NCBI RefSeq assembly: GCF_023115355.1
Contig: NZ_CP096019.1
Span: 558,001-622,000 of the forward strand
Source: Halocatena salina
Lineage (GTDB): Archaea > Halobacteriota > Halobacteria > Halobacteriales > Haloarculaceae
DNA length: 64,000 nt
Direction of reading: 5' to 3'
Each line of letters starts with the position of its first letter. Positions within the stretch are counted from its first letter, which is position 1. The notes beneath the pieces were generated by a model, which did no database searches, was not told the DNA's origin, and saw only the letters and a program-made list of their open reading frames with translations. This document shows, piece by piece, positions 7,829 to 16,134 of this stretch. The position numbers were made by a program, and so were the translations under genes.

Positions 7829-9409
7829 TTATTTGATTTCAGGCAAGTTCTGTTGCATGACAGAGAGTTCGTCGTCGGTGAAGCCAAACACCGATTGAAT
7901 CTCGATTGCATCACCGATCTCGTGATCGACATCCCTTGCGCTTACGTTCAAGATTCCATTCTCATCAAGCATAAATTTGACTTCGATGTTCGGTACTCCT
8001 TCAGGTCGTTGTGGGATCGGTCCGAGTTCGAACGAGTCGAGGAATTCGTTCTCTTCGAGTTGATCGTTGTGCCCCTGATACACCGGTATTTCGATTTCGG
8101 TTTGGTTATCTCGTGAAGTCGTCGTCATATAAGAATTCCGAGCGGGAATCGGAGAATTGCGTTCGATAACGACGTGGTAGTACGGCTCGTACGTTTCTCT
8201 ATCGATCAACTCCACGCCGAACGACTGTGGAGTGACGTCGAGCAACACCACGTTATCCGAAGCCGAAGTGGGTGACAGTTCGGTCGGTTGTGTGCGTCGG
8301 TGTGTCTGTGACCACTGTCCGGGGAGCAACTCGCCGTCAAGAATCGCCGCTTGGGCTGCTGCGCCGATCGCCACGGCTTCATCGGGGTTGATGCGCTTGG
8401 ATGGCTCGACACCGAACCGATCTTTGATTCGGCGTCTGACCTGTGGCATTCGCGTCGCACCTCCGACGAGCAGGATTTCGTCGATCTCGGATCGGTCGTA
8501 CCCTGCCTGATCGAACAGCGTTTCACAGCGTTCGATCGTCGTATCGAGCAGTTCCTGCGTCATCTCTTCGAACGTATCGCGGTGGAGTGTCTGCTCGATG
8601 TCGCTGGTGCCGTCGTCGTGTTCTAAAAACGGGATCGTGATCGTCGTCGCGTGTCGGTTCGACAACTCGTGCTTAGCGGTCTGTGCCGCATCGAAGAGCC
8701 GTTCCTCTGCAAGTGGCGTGTCCGCGACCGAGATACCGTGGTCGCGTTCGATTCGATCTTCGAGCCATTCAACGATGAGTGCGTCCCAATCGTTTCCACC
8801 TAGCCGGGTATCGCCGCTGGTGCCGACAACCTCGAAGACGCCGTTTGTGATCTCGATCAACGAACTGTCGAACGTTCCGCCACCAAGGTCGTACACCAAC
8901 ACCGTCTTGTCCTGAGCTGTTTGGAGCCCGTAGGCGAGACAGGCCGCCGTCGGTTCGTTGATTATCCGGTCGACTTCCAACCCAGCCAGCGCTCCAGCGT
9001 GTTTTGTCGCTTGACGCTGCCGGTCGTTGAAGTATGCTGGCACCGTAATAACCGCGTTCTCGATGGAGCGCTCCAGATACGCTTGCGCATCGCGTTTTAG
9101 CTTCCGTAGAATGAGTCCAGATATCTCCTCCGGTGTGAACTCACATTCTCTCGATCCGAGGAGGATCGTCTCCTCGGTTCCCATGAAACGCTTGACGGCG
9201 AAGACGGTTCGGTCCGGGTGAGCGACGGCCTGATTCACCGCCTGTCTACCTACGAGAGCCTCTCCACTTTTCTCCTCGAACGCGACTACCGACGGTATCG
9301 TTCGGTCACCCGTCGCTGCCGGGAGTATATTGATGTCGTCATCTTTCGCGTGCGCAATCGCACTGTTCGTCGTCCCGAGATCGATGCCGATAGTTGGTGT
9401 CCCCGTCAT
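7829..9409 (-). CDS. Hsp70-family chaperone with shortened C-terminus
   Basis: 526 residues. It has the Hsp70 ATPase signatures IGIDLGTTNSAIAHA (near 7-21), VYDLGGGTFDSSLIEI, INEPTAACLAYGL and ILLVGGATRMPQVRRRI. The substrate-binding beta domain follows (VLLDVTPQSFGVELID, IERNSPIPAR, FMLDENGILNVSARD). The sequence stops shortly after, so most of the helical lid of a ~630-residue DnaK is missing. This is a Hsp70 paralogue rather than the housekeeping DnaK, and grpE is not adjacent. It precedes a membrane J-protein in the same orientation. Confidence 0.92.
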   Translation of the reverse strand: MTGTPTIGIDLGTTNSAIAHAKDDDINILPAATGDRTIPSVVAFEEKSGEALVGRQAVNQAVAHPDRTVFAVKRFMGTEETILLGSRECEFTPEEISGLILRKLKRDAQAYLERSIENAVITVPAYFNDRQRQATKHAGALAGLEVDRIINEPTAACLAYGLQTAQDKTVLVYDLGGGTFDSSLIEITNGVFEVVGTSGDTRLGGNDWDALIVEWLEDRIERDHGISVADTPLAEERLFDAAQTAKHELSNRHATTITIPFLEHDDGTSDIEQTLHRDTFEEMTQELLDTTIERCETLFDQAGYDRSEIDEILLVGGATRMPQVRRRIKDRFGVEPSKRINPDEAVAIGAAAQAAILDGELLPGQWSQTHRRTQPTELSPTSASDNVVLLDVTPQSFGVELIDRETYEPYYHVVIERNSPIPARNSYMTTTSRDNQTEIEIPVYQGHNDQLEENEFLDSFELGPIPQRPEGVPNIEVKFMLDENGILNVSARDVDHEIGDAIEIQSVFGFTDDELSVMQQNLPEIK

Positions 9410-9723
9410 ATCACGTGCTCACAGCTTATCCGAATCCGTGTCACGGTGGCCGGTGCTTCGCTCCGATACATCCCAGATCGGTCTCACGTCACTGCCAAAT
9501 ACTACTGCAATGAGTTATCAATGTTTGTTTGTGTCCTCGGGAAGTCGAGCTGGTCGAGCGACGGGTCCCATCACCGTTTCCCAAACGATATGATCTCGAC
9601 GATTCAGGGGCTACGGTCCGTTCCGAAGCATCGTGATCCACATCGTTTGAAGCCGTTCGCTCGTTCGAATCGATCGGCGCGCGTTCGAAGGCATCCGTTC
9701 GTCGCGCGCTGATGCACGCCGTT
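9410..9723. other. Intergenic stretch with nothing recognised
   Basis: Between the Hsp70 start and the flavoprotein stop (both minus strand), so it should contain the Hsp70 promoter. A plus-strand open frame spans it but is the antisense of Hsp70 extended outward and has no family signal. Confidence 0.5.
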
Positions 9724-11076
9724 TCACCGTTCGTACTGTTCCTCTTGGATCTGGACGTAGCGATGGTTCCGGTAGCCGAACTTCGTCCATTCGTAGGTTC
9801 CGAGCAGACTGAGTCCTCGCAAGCCGGACGTCAGCGCTTTCCGGGTATGATATTTGCCATCGTTCAACATCCGGTCGACGACACCGAACGCGCGATCCCA
9901 ATCGCTCGGCTCGTATCCGCGCACTACGTCCGCGAGCGAGACGTTGCGGAGGATTTCGTCACCGATAGCGTGCTTCCATTCGGAGTTGTACGCGCGCAAC
10001 GCTCCGAGCGCGGCCAGGCGACCGGCGATCTTTCCTGTACGGACTGCGACGTGGTCACCTCCCTCGTGAAACGCCGACGTTGCTCCCATCGCGCCACCGA
10101 CGATGGCAACCTTCGCCGCTGTGGGCGAATCGATCGGCCGTGTCGAGGAGATCGGATACGTTTCGGTCCCGTTTCGTTTCCCCCGGTCCTCGACGAGCGG
10201 AAACGCTTCGTCGATGTCGTATTCATCGCCGTACTCGCGTTCGAGCAGCCGACGAATGTACACGTTACCGGCAGGAACCGTATCGTCGCTCTCTCGGAGG
10301 AGCGCATACTCTTTGTGGCTCTCGACCGTCGAGAGATCGAGTCCGATCGGCATCGTGAGACCGACACGGGCAACCGTGCCGTCGTTCGGAAACACCCATG
10401 GATAGGCCGTGTGTCCCGGGATGAATCCCCACCAGAACGTGAGGAGTGATTCATCGAACACCTCTTCGGGGAACTCGCGGTGTTCCTGGTAGGCGATGTG
10501 GTTCGCCCGCGTGGAGGCGAGCCGATCGATCGCATCGTCAGAAAGCAGTGGTTCGAGCACTCGGTTCGTGACGGTGCGCTGTGGACCATCCGCCAGAATG
10601 ACGTATTCGGCAGTGATCTCCTCACCGTCTCGAAGCGTGAGAGTGTGCCCCGCCCGGGGATCGACATCGACGTGTTGGACGCCGTTGCCGACGCGATAGG
10701 TCGCTCCAGCGTCTTCGGCCCGTTCGCGTAACCAGTCGTCGAACCGCGCCCGATTGAACGTGAAGCCGAAGTTGGGATAGGAGCTATCGATTCCCGTCGA
10801 TCGTATCGTCACGTTTTCCGTCGGTCCGCGAAAGACGGTCCCGTCCAACTCGCGGCATTTCACCCACTCAGGAACCGGCTCGTTTAAATCCATCAGATCG
10901 GTCCAGTAGTCGAGCATTCCCGCAGCGTCGGTCGAGTCCGGCCCCGGCTGTTCTCGATCAGCTCGAGGGACCCCTTTTTCGATGATGAGAGCATCCGCAT
11001 CGTTTTCGGCGGCAGCGGTTCCCGCAGCAGTACCGGCTGGACCCCCACCCACGACGGCCACATCCACACGTTGCAT
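9724..11076 (-). CDS. Geranylgeranyl-reductase-like FAD-dependent oxidoreductase
   Basis: 450 residues. The N-terminal Rossmann motif VDVAVVGGGPAGTAAG binds FAD, ADGPQRTVTNRVL sits at the usual second position, and VAIVGGAMGATSAFHEGG is the conserved third FAD motif. The family includes digeranylgeranylglycerophospholipid reductases that saturate archaeal lipid chains and related halogenase-like flavoproteins. Haloarchaea have several paralogues, so the substrate is uncertain. A single gene, divergent from pyrB. Confidence 0.85.
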   Translation of the reverse strand: MQRVDVAVVGGGPAGTAAGTAAAENDADALIIEKGVPRADREQPGPDSTDAAGMLDYWTDLMDLNEPVPEWVKCRELDGTVFRGPTENVTIRSTGIDSSYPNFGFTFNRARFDDWLRERAEDAGATYRVGNGVQHVDVDPRAGHTLTLRDGEEITAEYVILADGPQRTVTNRVLEPLLSDDAIDRLASTRANHIAYQEHREFPEEVFDESLLTFWWGFIPGHTAYPWVFPNDGTVARVGLTMPIGLDLSTVESHKEYALLRESDDTVPAGNVYIRRLLEREYGDEYDIDEAFPLVEDRGKRNGTETYPISSTRPIDSPTAAKVAIVGGAMGATSAFHEGGDHVAVRTGKIAGRLAALGALRAYNSEWKHAIGDEILRNVSLADVVRGYEPSDWDRAFGVVDRMLNDGKYHTRKALTSGLRGLSLLGTYEWTKFGYRNHRYVQIQEEQYER

Positions 11077-11227
11077 AGCAGTAGTTGCTCACATCGAACG
11101 AGAAAACGCCTTCGCTCTCCGGTAGTGATTTAGTACACAGCTCCCTGCGGAGGGTGGATCGAGAACCCATGACAGTGATCTACGTCGGTCGGGAGATTCA
11201 AGACAGTTCATACCCCCCTATCGAACA

Positions 11228-12142
11228 ATGCGTCGCGAGCACGTTCTCACCACGAAAGAGCTATCGCGGAGCGATATCGAGGCGGTGCTTGACCGAGCCG
11301 TCGACATCGCCCGTGATCCCCCGGATCGATCGCAGTATGAGGACACGATACTTGCGTTGCTCTTTTTCGAACCGAGTACACGGACGAAAATGAGCTTCGA
11401 TACCGCCATGAAGCGCCTCGGCGGTACGACAGTCGATCTCGGTCCCGTCGGATCATCAAGCGTCACGAAGGGTGAAAGTCTCGCCGACACTGTCCGTGTC
11501 ATCGAAGGCTACGCCGATGGGATCGTCCTCCGTCACCCGAGCGAGGGCGCCGCGAAAATGGCCAGCGAGTTCGTCGACGTACCCCTCATCAACGCCGGTG
11601 ACGGAGCCGGCCATCATCCGACTCAAACGCTGCTCGATCTGTACACCATCCGAGAAAACGTCGGCTTCGACGATCTGTCGATCGGGATCATGGGCGATCT
11701 GAAATACGGACGAACCGTTCACTCGCTCTCACACGCGCTCACGAAACTGGACGCCAGACAGCATTTCATCAGCCCGGAGAGCCTTCGATTGCCCCGCTCG
11801 GTTCGATACGATCTCCATGAGGCGGGAGCGAACGTACGCGAACACACCGAGATCGAGGACGTGCTTTCCTCGTTAGACGTGTTGTACGTGACCCGAATCC
11901 AACGCGAGCGATTCCACGACGAAAACGAGTATCGAAAAGTCGCCGGCCAGTATCACATCACTCCGGATCTCCTCGAAGGGGCTGACGACGACCTCATCGT
12001 AATGCATCCACTCCCGCGGGTGGACGAGATCGCTCCCGATGTCGACGAAACGGCGCACGCGAAATATTTCCAGCAAGCCCACAACGGTGTCCCCGTCAGG
12101 ATGGCGCTGTTAGACCTACTACTCGGAGGAGCCAACAAATGA
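11228..12142 (+). CDS. pyrB: Aspartate carbamoyltransferase catalytic subunit
   Basis: Catalyses carbamoyl phosphate plus aspartate to carbamoyl-aspartate, the committed step of pyrimidine synthesis. 304 residues, normal size. The carbamoyl-phosphate loop FEPSTRT is at residues 47-53, with [13 protein letters not shown] and HPLPRVDEI further on. Its stop overlaps the pyrI start by 4 nt (ATGA), so translation of the two subunits is likely coupled. Confidence 0.97.
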   Translation: MRREHVLTTKELSRSDIEAVLDRAVDIARDPPDRSQYEDTILALLFFEPSTRTKMSFDTAMKRLGGTTVDLGPVGSSSVTKGESLADTVRVIEGYADGIVLRHPSEGAAKMASEFVDVPLINAGDGAGHHPTQTLLDLYTIRENVGFDDLSIGIMGDLKYGRTVHSLSHALTKLDARQHFISPESLRLPRSVRYDLHEAGANVREHTEIEDVLSSLDVLYVTRIQRERFHDENEYRKVAGQYHITPDLLEGADDDLIVMHPLPRVDEIAPDVDETAHAKYFQQAHNGVPVRMALLDLLLGGANK

Positions 12143-12618
12143 CCGATCACCCAACCGATAACGACCGCGAACTGCGCGTCAGCAAGATCGAAAACGGCAC
12201 TGTCATCGACCACGTTCCGGGGGGTCAAGCCCTGAAAGTGCTTGCGATCCTTGATATCGACGGCTCTACTGGTGAAACTGTCAGTATCGGTATGAACATC
12301 CCGAGTGAGAAGCTCGGTCGAAAGGACATCGTGAAAGTCGAAAGCCGCGAGCTGAGCCAAAACGAGGTGGACGTGATCTCACTCATCGCGCCCGATGCGT
12401 CGATCAACATCATCCGAGAGTTCGATGTTATCGAGAAGAGTCGCGTGGATCGACCCGCGACCGTAACCGACGTGATCGCCTGTCCAAACCGCAACTGCAT
12501 CACGACACAAAGCGAACCCGTCGTCTCCAAATTCGACGTGGTCGATGACGGTGTGCGGTGTATCTACTGTGACACCATCGTACGCGATGATCTCGCCGAG
12601 CATATTCAAACTGGGTGA
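12139..12618 (+). CDS. pyrI: Aspartate carbamoyltransferase regulatory subunit
   Basis: Zinc-binding allosteric subunit that binds nucleotides and holds the catalytic trimers together. 159 residues. The N-terminal allosteric domain includes [15 protein letters not shown]. The zinc site is formed by Cys 115, 120, 141 and 144 (CPNRNC and CIYC). It forms an operon with pyrB and is convergent with the zinc-ribbon gene at 12657, with 38 nt between them. Confidence 0.97.
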   Translation: MTDHPTDNDRELRVSKIENGTVIDHVPGGQALKVLAILDIDGSTGETVSIGMNIPSEKLGRKDIVKVESRELSQNEVDVISLIAPDASINIIREFDVIEKSRVDRPATVTDVIACPNRNCITTQSEPVVSKFDVVDDGVRCIYCDTIVRDDLAEHIQTG

Positions 12619-12656
12619 ACGTCCTACGCGATAGCTGCCCTCCCGTTCCAGCTCGG

Positions 12657-12911
12657 CTACTTCTTTATCATGTATTTCACTTCGGCCATTCGGCGCTTGC
12701 ATCTGGGGCATTTGCTCCATGCACCCGGATAGGGACGGGTACTTTCAGAAAGGAGTTCACACGACGTACACCCATACAGAGTTGGAGTGTCGTCTTTGAA
12801 GGCGGCCCACTCCTCGGCGTCGAGTGTACACTCCATTTCCTCGTCTACGTACGTCATCACACGGACTTTCACCCCGTCATCCATCACACCCGGCGACCGG
12901 TCCCAATCCAT
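12657..12911 (-). CDS. Small zinc-ribbon protein, haloarchaeal
   Basis: 84 residues from the ATG at 12911. Two CxxC knuckles (CTSC and CPRC, 20 residues apart) suggest a single zinc site of the small CPxCG type common in haloarchaea. The role is unknown; many such proteins are thought to be regulators. A TATA-like sequence (minus strand, about 12938-12947) and an inverted repeat at 12919-12937 stand directly before the start. Confidence 0.75.
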   Translation of the reverse strand: MDWDRSPGVMDDGVKVRVMTYVDEEMECTLDAEEWAAFKDDTPTLYGCTSCELLSESTRPYPGAWSKCPRCKRRMAEVKYMIKK

Positions 12912-12918
12912 GATTATA

Positions 12919-12937
12919 ACTACTATACGCTAGTAGT
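12919..12937 (-). promoter_or_regulatory. Inverted repeat between TATA box and start of the zinc-ribbon gene
   Basis: ACTACTA-TACGC-TAGTAGT: perfect 7-bp arms with a 5-bp spacer, 8-26 nt before the start codon at 12911. An AT-rich TATA candidate (AATATAAAATA on the minus strand) lies just upstream. This is where a repressor would block a leaderless promoter. A binding protein is not identified. Confidence 0.5.
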
Positions 12938-12972
12938 ATTTTATATTGTTGGGATATGCAAATATCATAAGG

Positions 12973-12986
12973 TGATCAGCTGATCA
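12973..12986. repeat. 14-bp perfect palindrome
   Basis: TGATCAGCTGATCA lies between the two minus-strand zinc-ribbon genes. It could be a protein-binding site or part of a terminator for the gene at 13020-13148. No other evidence. Confidence 0.4.
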
Positions 12987-13019
12987 GTTGAGCAGTGTGG
13001 TGTACCGCGACTCCCGATG

Positions 13020-13148
13020 TCATCCGCGCCACTGTGGGATGAGCATCCCACAGTCATCACACACCAAACACCCATCTTCGTACTGGTCGCCAGCGTACTC
13101 TGTCACGTTTCCGCTCCCACACTCGAAGCACTGTTTGAAGTCTGTCAC
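13020..13148 (-). CDS. Tiny double-CxxC zinc-ribbon protein
   Basis: 42 residues from a GTG at 13148 (VTDFKQCFECGSGNVTEYAG). Two knuckles, CFEC and CDDC, are spaced like a TFIIB/rubredoxin-type ribbon, and the end is GMLIPQWRG. The open frame extends upstream to 13226 but the extra residues look non-coding and would overlap the thiC promoter region. The start choice is uncertain. The role is unknown. Confidence 0.55.
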   Translation of the reverse strand: MTDFKQCFECGSGNVTEYAGDQYEDGCLVCDDCGMLIPQWRG

Positions 13149-13264
13149 TATCGATGAATGGTGGTTGTAACCTATAGCTGTTCCCAACCGTGGAAACGTC
13201 ACCCGAGCAAGGAAAGCACTTGACAATGTATTTTTCCTTATTTATTACTCTAATTGGGTCACAG

Positions 13265-13296
13265 CAATATTTATCACCAAGTGATACCACTAGGTG
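13265..13296 (+). promoter_or_regulatory. thiC promoter with operator-like palindrome
   Basis: A TATA-like CAATATTTAT (13264-13273) is followed by an imperfect 22-bp dyad at 13275-13296 (outer arms CACC/GGTG, inner AGTG/CACT). The dyad ends 4 nt before the thiC ATG at 13301. TATA and start spacing fits a leaderless transcript, and the dyad fills the space between TATA and start, ideal for repression. Haloferax thiC is controlled by a protein (ThiR) rather than by a TPP riboswitch, and no TPP riboswitch core is visible here. Confidence 0.55.
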
Positions 13297-13300
13297 TTTG

Positions 13301-14725
13301 ATGACGCAGCTACAGCGAGCACGCGCTGGCGAGGTGACGGCGGCGATGAAACGGGTTGCCGAGCGGGAGAACAGGAGCATCGAGTTCGTACGCGAGCAGG
13401 TCGCAACGGGTCAGGCAGTCATTCCCTCGAACCACAGCCACGAGTCGCTAGATCCGATGGTCATTGGCCGTGAATTTTCGACGAAGGTGAACGCAAATAT
13501 CGGCAACAGCGAGACGACGAGTAGCCGCGAAGAGGAATTAACGAAACTCCACACGGCGGTGCACCACGGAGCCGACACCGTGATGGACCTGAGCACGGGT
13601 GAGGATCTCGATCCAATTCGGGAGATGAACGTCGAGCACTCCCCGGTCCCCGTCGGAACGGTACCGATCTATGAGGCGCTCAAGCGAGCAGGTGACGTTG
13701 AGGCGCTCACTCCCGAACTGTTGTTGGAGGTGATCGAAAAACACGCCGAACAGGGAGTGGATTACCAGACGATTCACGCTGGGGTGTTGATGGAACATCT
13801 CCCCCTGACGGAGGGACGGACGACCGGGATCGTCTCGCGTGGAGGATCGATCCTCGCCCAGTGGATGGAAGAACACGGCGAGCAGAACCCCTTGTACACG
13901 GAGTTCGAATCGATCTGTGAGATCTTCCACGAACACGATGTGACGTTCAGCCTCGGTGATGGGCTTCGCCCGGGGAGTCTCGCGGACGCGAGCGACGCGG
14001 CTCAGTTTGCCGAACTCGACACGTTGGGCGAACTCACGCGGACGGCGTGGGAATACGACGTTCAGGTGATGGTGGAGGGACCGGGGCACGTCCCGATGGA
14101 CCAGATCAAAGGGAACGTCGAGCGCCAACAGGAGGTCTGTGACGGTGCTCCGTTCTACGTGCTCGGACCGTTGGTGACGGATATCGCGCCGGGATACGAC
14201 CACATCACGAGCGCTATCGGTGCGACAGAAGCCGCCCGTGCCGGCGCGGCGATGCTCTGTTATGTGACACCCAAAGAGCACCTCGGATTACCCGACGAGG
14301 AGGACGTACGTGAGGGGCTGGCCGCCTACCGGATCGCCGCACACGCCGGGGACGTGGCCAACGGGCTGCCCGGCGCCCGCGACTGGGACGACGCGCTCTC
14401 ACGAGCACGGTACGCCTTCGACTGGCGCGAGCAGTTCGACCTCGCGCTCGATCCCGAACGAGCACAGTCGTATCACGATCAGACGCTTCCGGGTGACAAC
14501 TACAAAGACGCGCGCTTTTGTGCGATGTGTGGCGCACAGTTTTGTTCGATGCGCATCGATCAGGATGCCCGCGATGCGGGCGATCTCGATGCCCTCGATT
14601 CGCTCGATGAGACGACTAATCTCGAAACCACCTCTGCAGCGGAGGTAAACCGTCCGCCGGTGGGCACTCATGACACGGAACAGCTCCCCCAGCAGTCCCT
14701 CGAGGAGTACACGGCCGACCATTGA
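13301..14725 (+). CDS. thiC: Phosphomethylpyrimidine synthase
   Basis: Radical-SAM enzyme that rearranges aminoimidazole ribotide to HMP-phosphate for thiamine synthesis. 474 residues from the ATG at 13301 ([18 protein letters not shown]). Family segments include [35 protein letters not shown] and [11 protein letters not shown]. The C-terminal iron-sulfur motif CAMCGAQFC (CX2CX4C) is intact. The open frame runs upstream to 13190, but that part covers the promoter. Confidence 0.97.
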   Translation: MTQLQRARAGEVTAAMKRVAERENRSIEFVREQVATGQAVIPSNHSHESLDPMVIGREFSTKVNANIGNSETTSSREEELTKLHTAVHHGADTVMDLSTGEDLDPIREMNVEHSPVPVGTVPIYEALKRAGDVEALTPELLLEVIEKHAEQGVDYQTIHAGVLMEHLPLTEGRTTGIVSRGGSILAQWMEEHGEQNPLYTEFESICEIFHEHDVTFSLGDGLRPGSLADASDAAQFAELDTLGELTRTAWEYDVQVMVEGPGHVPMDQIKGNVERQQEVCDGAPFYVLGPLVTDIAPGYDHITSAIGATEAARAGAAMLCYVTPKEHLGLPDEEDVREGLAAYRIAAHAGDVANGLPGARDWDDALSRARYAFDWREQFDLALDPERAQSYHDQTLPGDNYKDARFCAMCGAQFCSMRIDQDARDAGDLDALDSLDETTNLETTSAAEVNRPPVGTHDTEQLPQQSLEEYTADH

Positions 14726-14765
14726 GTGGAAAATGATTTAGCGATCGGTGCCCACAGGTAGCGTG

Positions 14766-14837
14766 ATGTCCAAGAAAATACTCGTTGCGTTCGCACTGGT
14801 TGCAGTCGTCGTTGCCGCGATTGCCATGAAACGATAA
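14766..14837 (+). CDS. Possible 23-residue membrane peptide
   Basis: ATG at 14766 encodes MSKKILVAFALVAVVVAAIA followed by MKR and a stop. It is one hydrophobic helix with positive ends. A TATA-like GATTTAGCG lies about 28 nt upstream, fitting a leaderless transcript. Too short for homology; it may be a genuine small protein or chance. Confidence 0.35.
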   Translation: MSKKILVAFALVAVVVAAIAMKR

Positions 14838-14909
14838 TTGCGTCGACGCACAGACACATCCACTTTTCCCGAGCGAACGACTTACCCGGCGGCTCCGTAA
14901 ACCACTGGT

Positions 14910-15731
14910 ATGTACGGCGTTATCACCCGTAACGAGGGGGAGTTGACGTGGCCGGAGTTCGATTCGGCTTTCTATGAAGTGAAATCCGTTTCGGGCCGGG
15001 CCGAGACTCCACAGCCCAATGCAGTGAACGCGGTGTCGTGTTTCGCTGATAACGCTGCTGCGCGCGATTCACCCGATGTCGTACCGGTGAGTGAGACGGG
15101 CGAACGCGCCACACGCGAGCAGCCGTATTTCGATTGGGCGCACGTCTGTCCAAGTCACGAGTCATACCGACGAGGCTTGCTAGAGACGATCGAGGAGTGT
15201 ACTACGGTCAACGAGGATGTTCGTCTGGACGACGTTGGATTTCCGCGAGCGGAGTACTGTCACTGCCAACGGTGTGAGCAGGCCTTCGCAGACAGCGAGT
15301 ACGACGATCGCTTTGCGTGGCGCGCGTCGGTCATCGAGTCGTTCGTTCGGTCGGTCCGCGAGCGCGTTCCGGGCCGGTTGTATCTCACGCTGTACCCCGA
15401 CCCGTATCCGGGACATCTCTATCGACGAACCGGCATCGATGTGGCTGCGCTCGACTATGTCGATGAATTCGTCGTCCCGCTCTACGACACGGCGTACGCC
15501 ACCACGTACTGGCTCGAAATCCTCGCCAAGGGGTTTGTCGACGCACTTTCGACACCCTTCAGCATCGAGTTGTACGCCGTCAACGTCGACATCGACAACC
15601 TCATCGCGGCGAGTGAGGTCGCCCAGACCTATGCAAAGGACGTTGTTTTCGGCTACGACGCGAGCACCGCTCGAGCAGCCCTCCGCCGACTGAACGCTGC
15701 TACGCAGGACGGAAAGTCGTACGGACCCTAA
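14910..15731 (+). CDS. Conserved haloarchaeal protein, possible TIM-barrel
   Basis: 273 residues, no signal peptide. The central part HVCPSHESYRRGLLETIEE, DDVGFPRAEYCHCQRC, and later RLYLTLYPDPYPGH and YVDEFVVPLYD resemble beta/alpha-barrel proteins related to glycosidases. The CHCQRC motif could bind metal. The enzymatic role is not established. Monocistronic. Confidence 0.7.
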   Translation: MYGVITRNEGELTWPEFDSAFYEVKSVSGRAETPQPNAVNAVSCFADNAAARDSPDVVPVSETGERATREQPYFDWAHVCPSHESYRRGLLETIEECTTVNEDVRLDDVGFPRAEYCHCQRCEQAFADSEYDDRFAWRASVIESFVRSVRERVPGRLYLTLYPDPYPGHLYRRTGIDVAALDYVDEFVVPLYDTAYATTYWLEILAKGFVDALSTPFSIELYAVNVDIDNLIAASEVAQTYAKDVVFGYDASTARAALRRLNAATQDGKSYGP

Positions 15732-16134
15732 GCACTCGTACTGTCATACGTTCAGAAACCGGTCGCGAACGACTGTTACGGCAAGTGGTCTCGAAGAACA
15801 TGACGAGTTGGGTCTGCTCTGCATCTCCTAGGCGCAGAGAACCTGCGCGCGGCAAGGATCAGCCACAAAACACTTATGGGTATCGGTCACTCTTCCACAT
15901 GGATCGGGCGTCGTACAGACACACCCCCCAAGGCTGACATCCCAGGGCTCATCGACCCGAACGGGTTGGATGGCACTCATCTCCGTGTCCGACGCTCCGA
16001 TTCCCCCTCTCCCAACCGATGCTTTCTCTCACTTCTCATTTGACACTAATCGCTCACCATGAACGATGATCTCCAAACTGATCCGTCTTTGGCGCACCCC
16101 ACGTCAACGTAGGTTCCCACCCAGAAATCGGTGG
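15732..16134. other. Intergenic stretch with a promoter-like site and hairpin
   Basis: A TATA-like CTTATG at 15872-15877 stands 27 nt before an ATG at 15899 that opens only a 12-codon frame (MDRASYRHTPQG, ends 15937). A GC-rich hairpin, ACCCG-AA-CGGGT, follows at about 15957-15968. This could be a short RNA or a relic; no known RNA family is recognised. Confidence 0.35.

Noticed and set aside
9218-9712. 164-residue plus-strand frame
   Set aside because: Antisense of the Hsp70 N-terminus extended into the intergenic region; no homology pattern.
13149-13300. TPP riboswitch before thiC
   Set aside because: The conserved TPP-aptamer cores (CTGAGA and ACCTGATCTGGATAATGC-like) are not present; instead there is a TATA box and dyad.
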